DNA of 10,219 nt from Eubacteriaceae bacterium (GTDB lineage: Bacteria; Bacillota_A; Clostridia; Eubacteriales; Anaerofustaceae). The position numbers and the translations under genes were made by a program. The notes below the pieces were generated by a model. It was given only the letters and a program-made list of their open reading frames with translations. It made no database searches and was not told the origin of the DNA. Positions 5,801 to 10,219 of this stretch are shown here, in pieces; positions within the stretch are counted from its first letter, which is position 1, and every line of letters begins with the position of its first letter. The DNA lies in the NCBI GenBank assembly GCA_031280495.1, contig JAITGT010000057.1, positions 1 to 10,219 on the forward strand, read 5' to 3'.

Positions 5801-6103
5801 TGATTCGTATGCTTGGTGCATTTTATGCAAATGCGCCATGGCTTTCCAAATGTGAGCAGATTGGTGTTCGGCGCCCGCTTGCAGCCTTTCGGGCAATCCA
5901 ACTGCAGATGTAGCTCGCCCAATGGCAACGCCAGATGCGGAATGCACTATCCATTCTCTGTGGCATAAGAGCCGCAATTGCTTCATAGAGGAGGTTTCAG
6001 CGCGGTTTCAGCGCAGTTACTCTAGATGAAACAATGGCATCTTTTGGTCAATCCACAGAATAATTGATGCAATATAGCAATAATAACAATATTTACGGAT
6101 ATT
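5801..6103. other. stretch between intron 3' end and metK, no gene recognised
   Basis: If the intron ends at 5800, this begins with its 3' exon. Open frames on the - strand (5792-5986 and 5668-5928) cross the intron boundary, have no ribosome binding site I would trust, and match no family I know; the second includes a CPKGC...CIKC pattern that is suggestive but unsupported. No strong terminator for metK is visible; 6052-6120 is very A/T-rich. Confidence 0.5.
5993..6014. repeat. two tandem copies of an 11-bp unit
   Basis: GGTTTCAGCGC occurs at 5993-6003 and immediately again at 6004-6014 without mismatch. It lies about 90 nt beyond the metK stop codon, in unassigned sequence. It may be a small slippage duplication. 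Confidence 0.85.
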
Positions 6104-7279
6104 TTACAGATATTTTTTCAGTCTATCCACAAAGTCGATCCTTTCCCATGAAAGGTCTAAATCATTTCTTCCAAAATGGCCGTAGGTGGCAGTTTGAAGA
6201 TAGATTGGCCGCCGAAGATCGAGAGATTTGATGATGGCGGCAGGCCTAAGATCAAATTCCCTTAATATGATCTCCGAGAGTGCTTCGCTCGATTTTTTGC
6301 CTGTTCCAAAGGATTCAACAAAGACGCTGATGGGCTTGGCGATGCCGATGCCGTAGGCAATTTGTATTTCGCATTTTTCGGCCAAGCCTGAGGCAACGAT
6401 GTTTTTGGCAATATAGCGCGCCATATAAGCAGCAGAGCGATCGACCTTTGTCGGATCTTTACCTGAAAAGGATCCCCCTCCATGATGGGCGAAGCCTCCA
6501 TATGTATCAACGATTATCTTTCTTCCTGTCAGCCCAGAGTCTCCGTTTGGCCCGCCAATCACAAACCGGCCAGTCGGATTAATGAAAATTTTTGTATTTT
6601 CATCCATTAGGCCTTGGGGAATTGCCTGTTCAATGACAGACTTTTTTAAGTCTGAAACAATTTGCTCGTATGCAGCCTCTGGGTCATGCTGTGCGCTGAT
6701 GAGAAGGGCCTCAATCCGCTTTGCCTTTCCGTCCTCATATTCGACTGTGACCTGCGTCTTACCGTCTGGCCGAAGGTATGGAATGATCTTGCTCTTTCTG
6801 GCTTTGGCAAGCTGCCTCGCCAAATTGTGGGCCAGCACGATAGGCAGGGGCATGTACTCCTCTGTTTCGCTGGTTGCGTAGCCAAACATTAGTCCTTGGT
6901 CGCCCGCGCCTGTGTTCAGTCCGTCGTCTTCGCCGCCTGCGCGTACTTCAAGAGACCTGTCCACACCCTGGGCTATGTCTGAAGACTGCTCATTGATAGC
7001 CACCAGCACGCCACAGCTGTCTGCATCAATTCCGTACTCCGACTTTGTGTAGCCAATGCTTCGGATTGTGTTGCGCACGATTTTTGGGATATCGATATAG
7101 CAATTTGTCGTTATTTCTCCGATAATGGAAAAGAAGCCAGTAGTCGTTGAGCACTCACAAGCGACTCGCGCCATCGGATCCTGCTGAATAATTTCGTCAA
7201 GGATTGCGTCACAGATCTGATCGCACATTTTGTCGGGATGGCCCTCTGTTACGGACTCTGATGTAAAGAAATGCTTCAT
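6104..7279 (-). CDS. metK: S-adenosylmethionine synthetase (methionine adenosyltransferase)
   Basis: MetK makes S-adenosylmethionine from methionine and ATP, releasing phosphate and pyrophosphate; it is a cytosolic tetramer. The ATG at 7277-7279 gives 391 residues, the usual length, and begins [17 protein letters not shown] as in the family. Signature motifs: HPDK at 14-17, ACECSTTTG near 40-48, [20 protein letters not shown] at 124-143, [20 protein letters not shown] at 233-252, the phosphate loop [16 protein letters not shown] at 267-282, and YGHFGR at 366-371. No key residue seems lost. A TTG seven codons upstream keeps the frame but would add residues the family lacks. No clear Shine-Dalgarno precedes the ATG; the best one (AAGGAG, 7329-7334) is about 50 nt too far upstream. 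Expression is expected to be controlled by the SAM-I riboswitch in its leader. No terminator was found after the TAA. Confidence 0.97.
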   Translation of the reverse strand: MKHFFTSESVTEGHPDKMCDQICDAILDEIIQQDPMARVACECSTTTGFFSIIGEITTNCYIDIPKIVRNTIRSIGYTKSEYGIDADSCGVLVAINEQSSDIAQGVDRSLEVRAGGEDDGLNTGAGDQGLMFGYATSETEEYMPLPIVLAHNLARQLAKARKSKIIPYLRPDGKTQVTVEYEDGKAKRIEALLISAQHDPEAAYEQIVSDLKKSVIEQAIPQGLMDENTKIFINPTGRFVIGGPNGDSGLTGRKIIVDTYGGFAHHGGGSFSGKDPTKVDRSAAYMARYIAKNIVASGLAEKCEIQIAYGIGIAKPISVFVESFGTGKKSSEALSEIILREFDLRPAAIIKSLDLRRPIYLQTATYGHFGRNDLDLSWERIDFVDRLKKYL

Positions 7280-7309
7280 TAAACACGGCGCATTGACCAA
7301 AAACCCAGC

Positions 7310-7327
7310 CTAGGCAGGCCTGCGCAT
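7310..7327 (-). other. mini-frame with ribosome binding site in the metK leader
   Basis: In the leader between the riboswitch terminator and metK, AAGGAG (7329-7334) is followed after 1 nt by ATG CGC AGG CCT GCC TAG (7327 down to 7310), a five-residue frame MRRPA in phase with metK. The spacing is too short for efficient initiation. It could be a chance match, a vestigial upstream start of metK closed by the amber codon, or a coupling device. Confidence 0.3.
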
Positions 7328-7414
7328 TCTCCTTTCGAACGCTCCTAAGCAGTATTGCTTGAGCCAGCCAATAGCCTCGCCGCTGCCACAGCGCCATGCA
7401 AAACCGGTTGGCGC

Positions 7415-7434
7415 AAAAAAAACCTCAACAGAGG
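7415..7434 (-). terminator. riboswitch expression-platform terminator
   Basis: On the - strand CCTC TGTT GAGG (GAGG on the + strand 7431-7434, CCTC 7423-7426) is followed by eight T (7422-7415): a short intrinsic terminator. Its 5' strand can instead pair with the GAGG of the riboswitch P1 helix (CCTC on the + strand at 7441-7444). This gives an antiterminator that excludes it, the standard arrangement for an OFF switch. The stem is only 4 bp (5 with a G-U pair). Confidence 0.75.
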
Positions 7435-7440
7435 CAGCAA

Positions 7441-7534
7441 CCTCATCATCCAGATCCATGTCTGCAGGTTTTGGCACCGAACAGATCGGTTGCCGGGCAT
7501 CATAGAGCCAGTCTCTCCGCCACTCTCAATAAGG
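7441..7534 (-). promoter_or_regulatory. SAM-I riboswitch (S-box) controlling metK
   Basis: Read on the - strand from 7534, the leader starts CCTTATTGAGAGTGGCGGAG and continues with AGACTGGCTCTATGATGCCC, GGCAACCGATC, GGTGCCAAAACCTGCAGA and finally GGATGATGAGG. This matches the S-box consensus: AGAG..GG..AGGGACTGGCCC, GA..CCCGGCAACC, GGTGCCAA.TCC.GC, GATGAG. P1 forms from CCTTAT (7534-7529) and ATGAGG (7446-7441), P2 and P3 from the middle segments. SAM binding should stabilise P1 and let the downstream terminator form, shutting off metK when SAM is abundant. It sits directly after a promoter and about 160 nt before metK, so the target is clear. Confidence 0.95.
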
Positions 7535-7541
7535 CAAAGCC

Positions 7542-7569
7542 ATTATAGCAAATAAACACGCTTTGTAAA
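7542..7569 (-). promoter_or_regulatory. sigma-70-type promoter for the metK leader
   Basis: On the - strand TTTACA (7569-7564) and TATAAT (7547-7542) are 16 nt apart: a perfect -10 box and a 5-of-6 match to the -35 box. Transcription would start at about 7535, immediately before riboswitch P1. It lies between the preceding methyltransferase gene and metK, so metK is its own transcription unit. Confidence 0.85.
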
Positions 7570-7612
7570 AGAATTATTGGAGAAAGACTATTGCGTCGAT
7601 CTTCCCGAAGCG

Positions 7613-8737
7613 TCACTTAGCCAATTTTCGCCCATAGTATAGATAAGCATATGCCTGCATGCCGCCGGTATACAGTTTTCTGTTTTTGTCCGCCTTTTTT
7701 CCAAATGCTTTTTGAAAATCGTCGAATGCGCTGAGGGCAACTATGTCCCATTCCTCAAGATTTCTGTACACCCTCGACAGTGCCTGGTTGAGTTCGTATG
7801 ATTCCTTATAGCTCCCAAGCCGTTTCGCATAAGGCGGGTTGACAGCGATTAATCCTCCCCTCTTCCTTGAGCGGAACTCCCGCGCGTCAAGGCACTGAAA
7901 CTGAACAAAGCCTTCAACGCCTGCACGCCGCGCATTCATGCGGGCTGCTGCCACCGCTTTTGGGTTAACGTCGCTGGCAAGAATTCGAAGCACTGGCTTC
8001 CCTTCCTGCGATCTGGCCTCTTCAACAGCCTGTCCTCTGTCGCTCTCTTTAAGCACGCCCCAGTCCAGGAAAGCGAAGCTGCGGTTCTTCCCCGGTGCTA
8101 TGCTGCATGCCTTTAAGGCGGCTTCGATTGGGATGGTGCCAGAGCCGCACATTGGATCGGCAAATTCGCGCTCACCCCTATAGTGGGCGAGCTCCAAAAG
8201 AGATGCTGCCAGCGTTTCTTTGAGAGGGGCCATCCCCCTCTCAAGAGAATATCCTCGTCGGTGAAGGGAAGGCCCGCTGGTATTGAGAAAAACCTTCGCC
8301 TGATCGCGGTCGATGTCTATAACAACTGGATAAAGCGGGCCAGTTTCAGAAAGGCGTGGAAAGCCCCACAGCCGCGTTAAGCGATCGCAAATGGCTTTTT
8401 TTGCAATGGCCTGTATATCGGATTTCGAGAATAGTGCAGAACGAGAGGCAGACACGCGGGCAATGTCAATTTTCCCTGACTTAGTTACCCAATCTTCCCA
8501 ATTAAGGCTTTTTACAAAGCTGTAGAGCTCGTCAAATGTCTCGCACCTTTCCTGCCCAACCAAAAGAAGGACACGGCTTGCGCAGCGCAGCCAAAGGTTT
8601 AGGCGGTGCACGTCGCCCCATTTCCCCTCAATACCGAGAAGCCCTTCCCCAGCAAAACGGGGAGAGTACCCTAGCTTGCCCATCTCATTCCTGACAACGC
8701 TTTCTAGTCCAGAAGAGCAGCTCACCTGAATGTCCAT
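7613..8737 (-). CDS. rlmL: THUMP-domain class I SAM-dependent rRNA methyltransferase (RlmL/YpsC-like)
   Basis: This protein of 374 residues is of the family that methylates N2 of a guanine in 23S rRNA (E. coli RlmL, m2G2445), using SAM in the cytosol. It covers only the RlmL half of the E. coli fusion, as in B. subtilis YpsC. Residues 1-60 form the N-terminal ferredoxin-like part (CSSGLESVVRNEM), followed to about 155 by a THUMP RNA-binding domain. The methyltransferase domain follows: SAM-binding motif FADPMCGSGTIPIEAA at 192-207, acidic ribose-binding ASDVNP at 254-259, and the catalytic NPPY at 300-303, typical for exocyclic amino methylation. Its ATG (8735-8737) shares one base with the uvrB stop (TAATG), so translation is probably coupled; the Shine-Dalgarno is weak. 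The exact rRNA target is inferred from the family. Confidence 0.88.
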   Translation of the reverse strand: MDIQVSCSSGLESVVRNEMGKLGYSPRFAGEGLLGIEGKWGDVHRLNLWLRCASRVLLLVGQERCETFDELYSFVKSLNWEDWVTKSGKIDIARVSASRSALFSKSDIQAIAKKAICDRLTRLWGFPRLSETGPLYPVVIDIDRDQAKVFLNTSGPSLHRRGYSLERGMAPLKETLAASLLELAHYRGEREFADPMCGSGTIPIEAALKACSIAPGKNRSFAFLDWGVLKESDRGQAVEEARSQEGKPVLRILASDVNPKAVAAARMNARRAGVEGFVQFQCLDAREFRSRKRGGLIAVNPPYAKRLGSYKESYELNQALSRVYRNLEEWDIVALSAFDDFQKAFGKKADKNRKLYTGGMQAYAYLYYGRKLAK

Positions 8738-10219
8738 TATGCGTTAAGCTGCCTTTTTAGGTTGGCTATTCGATCGCGCAGCACAGCCGCCCTCTCAAAA
8801 TCTAGATCCTTTGCTGCCTTCTTCATATCCTTTTCCAGTGAAGCAATGAGATCCGCCGCAGGCTGTGCGGGCATTGACTTCTTGGATCCCTTGCCTTTGG
8901 CTGGATAGGCTGCCTCGCCCTCATGTATTGTTACAGAGTAAAAGCTTTCATGCAGCTCTTTTGTGATCCCCTTTGGAGTGATGCCGTGGGCGCGGTTAAA
9001 CTCCACTTGCTTTGCTCTCCTGCGCTCTGTCTCCTTGAGCGCATTGTCAATGGATTCGGTCACTTTGTCCGCATACATTACCACATGCCCGTTTACGTTT
9101 CTTGACGCCCGGCCGATTGTCTGTATTAAGGAAGTAGTATTTCTGAGAAAACCCTCTTTGTCTGCATCCAAAATCGCAACAAGGCTCACTTCAGGGATAT
9201 CTAAGCCCTCGCGCAAAAGGTTTATGCCGATTATGGCATCATAAATGCCGCTCCTTAAATCATTGATAATTTTTATCCTTTCAACCGTTTCGATTTCTGA
9301 ATGTAGGTAAGCAGCAGAAATTCCCGCTTTTGTCACAAATTTCGTCAGCTCCTCCGCCATGCGCTTGGTCAAGGTTGTGACAAGGGTTTTTTCGCCTCTT
9401 TGAGCCACTTCATTGAGAGAAGAGATTAGGTGGTCAATCTGCCCTTTGCTTGGATGGATCTCAATAAATGGGTCAATCAACCCTGTCGGGCGGACAATTT
9501 GCTCCGCAATGTTTGAGGAATGCTCCCTTTCGTAGACCGCGGGGGTTGCAGAAACAAAGATCGCCTGGTTTATTTTATTTTCGAACTCCTCGAAGCTGAG
9601 CGGGCGGTTGTCAAAGGCAGAAGGCAGGCGAAACCCATAGTCGACAAGATTCTTCTTCCGCGAATGATCGCCTCCCCACATGCCTCGCACCTGTGGAAGG
9701 GTTTGGTGCGACTCGTCGACAATCAAGAGGAAATCGCCAGGAAAATAGTCAATTAGTGTATAAGGCGGGCTCCCTGGATCCGACTGGTTTAGGTGGCGCG
9801 TGTAGTTTTCGATTCCTTTGCAGTAGCCCATCTCTTTGAGGACTTCCAAATCATAGTTCGTGCGCTGCTGTATGCGCTGCGCCTCAACGAGCTTCCCCTC
9901 TTCGCGAAAGCTGCGAATGGTCTTCTCCAATTCTTCCTCTATCGTTATAACAGCCCTTTCAAGGTTTTCTGGCGCAGTGACATAGTGCGATGCGGGATAA
10001 ATGCTGACATGCTTGAGTGAGGCAAGCCTCTCGCCTGTGATCGCAGAGATTTCTTGAATACGGTCGATTTCGTCTCCAAACAGCTCAACGCGAATGGCTG
10101 AGTCAGTTGAGTATGCGGGAAAAACCTCAATGACATCACCTTTGACGCGGAACGTTCCCCGCTTAAAATCACTGTCATTGCGCTCATACTGCATGTTAAT
10201 AAGGCGGCGAAGAATGTCA
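8737..10219 (-). CDS. uvrB: UvrB, excision nuclease subunit B, 5' end missing
   Basis: UvrB is the damage-verifying subunit of the UvrABC nucleotide excision repair complex; it receives DNA from UvrA and recruits UvrC. The frame is open to the right edge (ILRRLINMQYERNDSDF), so the Met at 10192-10194 is internal; about 170-180 N-terminal residues with the Walker A motif and beta-hairpin lie outside. Counting from that Met, motifs are: RGTFRVKGDVIEVFPA at 12-27, DESHQTLPQVRGMWGGD at 160-176, GFRLPSAFDNRPLSFEEFE at 187-205, VSATP at 214-218, REGLDIPEVSLVAILDADKE at 328-347, the helicase motif VI QTIGRASRN at 358-366, and the C-terminal UVR domain LEKDMKKAAKDLDFERAAVL at 453-472, which contacts UvrC. 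The visible part is intact and ends in TAA overlapping the next gene's ATG by one base. Any upstream promoter or LexA site is outside the window. Confidence 0.97.
   Translation of the reverse strand, partial: DILRRLINMQYERNDSDFKRGTFRVKGDVIEVFPAYSTDSAIRVELFGDEIDRIQEISAITGERLASLKHVSIYPASHYVTAPENLERAVITIEEELEKTIRSFREEGKLVEAQRIQQRTNYDLEVLKEMGYCKGIENYTRHLNQSDPGSPPYTLIDYFPGDFLLIVDESHQTLPQVRGMWGGDHSRKKNLVDYGFRLPSAFDNRPLSFEEFENKINQAIFVSATPAVYEREHSSNIAEQIVRPTGLIDPFIEIHPSKGQIDHLISSLNEVAQRGEKTLVTTLTKRMAEELTKFVTKAGISAAYLHSEIETVERIKIINDLRSGIYDAIIGINLLREGLDIPEVSLVAILDADKEGFLRNTTSLIQTIGRASRNVNGHVVMYADKVTESIDNALKETERRRAKQVEFNRAHGITPKGITKELHESFYSVTIHEGEAAYPAKGKGSKKSMPAQPAADLIASLEKDMKKAAKDLDFERAAVLRDRIANLKRQLNA

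Noticed and set aside
5668..5928. Zinc-finger-like - strand protein (CPKGC...CIKC).
   Set aside because: The frame crosses the domain V/VI region of the intron, where the RNA pairing explains the sequence, and the Cys spacing matches no family I can name.
7280..7300. MetK starting at the TTG of 7298-7300 (adds MVNAPCL).
   Set aside because: MetK proteins normally begin a few residues before [13 protein letters not shown], which fits the ATG at 7277-7279; no ribosome binding site supports the TTG.
1..10219. CRISPR array, tRNA or rRNA genes, prophage or toxin-antitoxin pair.
   Set aside because: No regularly spaced repeats, no cloverleaf or rRNA-like segments noticed, and no phage or toxin motifs in any plausible frame.

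Overview
The window looks like a chromosomal segment of a Bacillota bacterium, probably Clostridia-like. The reasons are a SAM-I (S-box) riboswitch in front of metK, AGGAGG-type ribosome binding sites, and MetK, UvrB and TetR proteins that read as Firmicutes-type. This is a judgement from the sequence alone; no search was run.

Layout. (1) Positions 1-612, + strand: the 3' part of a TetR-family regulator, cut by the left edge. (2) 613-2090: about 1.5 kb with no convincing gene, several inverted repeats, and one interrupted short frame of unknown origin on the - strand (1283-1528). (3) 2091-3368, - strand: an IS701-family DDE transposase with its catalytic triad present. (4) About 3440-5800: a nest of decayed mobile elements. 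The outer element is a + strand group II intron. Its domain I-like 5' part and a frameshifted reverse transcriptase remnant lie at 3450-3810. Its domain V/VI 3' end lies almost 2 kb further on, at 5728-5800. Between them sit an IS256-family element on the - strand (about 3899-5148; transposase with an in-frame stop and a lost catalytic Glu) and the last ~100 codons of a TnpB nuclease with an omega-RNA/right-end-like tail (5150-5590). (5) 5801-6103: no gene recognised. (6) 6104-10219, - strand, housekeeping genes: uvrB (5' end beyond the right edge) and a THUMP-domain rRNA methyltransferase overlapping it by 1 nt, then a separate transcription unit made of a sigma-70-type promoter, SAM-I riboswitch, terminator and metK.

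How the genes work together. UvrB acts in nucleotide excision repair, and the methyltransferase uses SAM to modify 23S rRNA. MetK makes SAM, and the riboswitch senses SAM and should stop metK transcription when SAM is plentiful. The mobile-element block between the regulator and metK appears non-functional apart from, possibly, the IS701-type transposase. Its main interest is the order of nesting, the specific inactivating lesions, and an omega-RNA-like tail left without a full-length nuclease. I see no complete new defence or genetic system. The most unusual object is the split, nested group II intron with a probable branch-point lesion.
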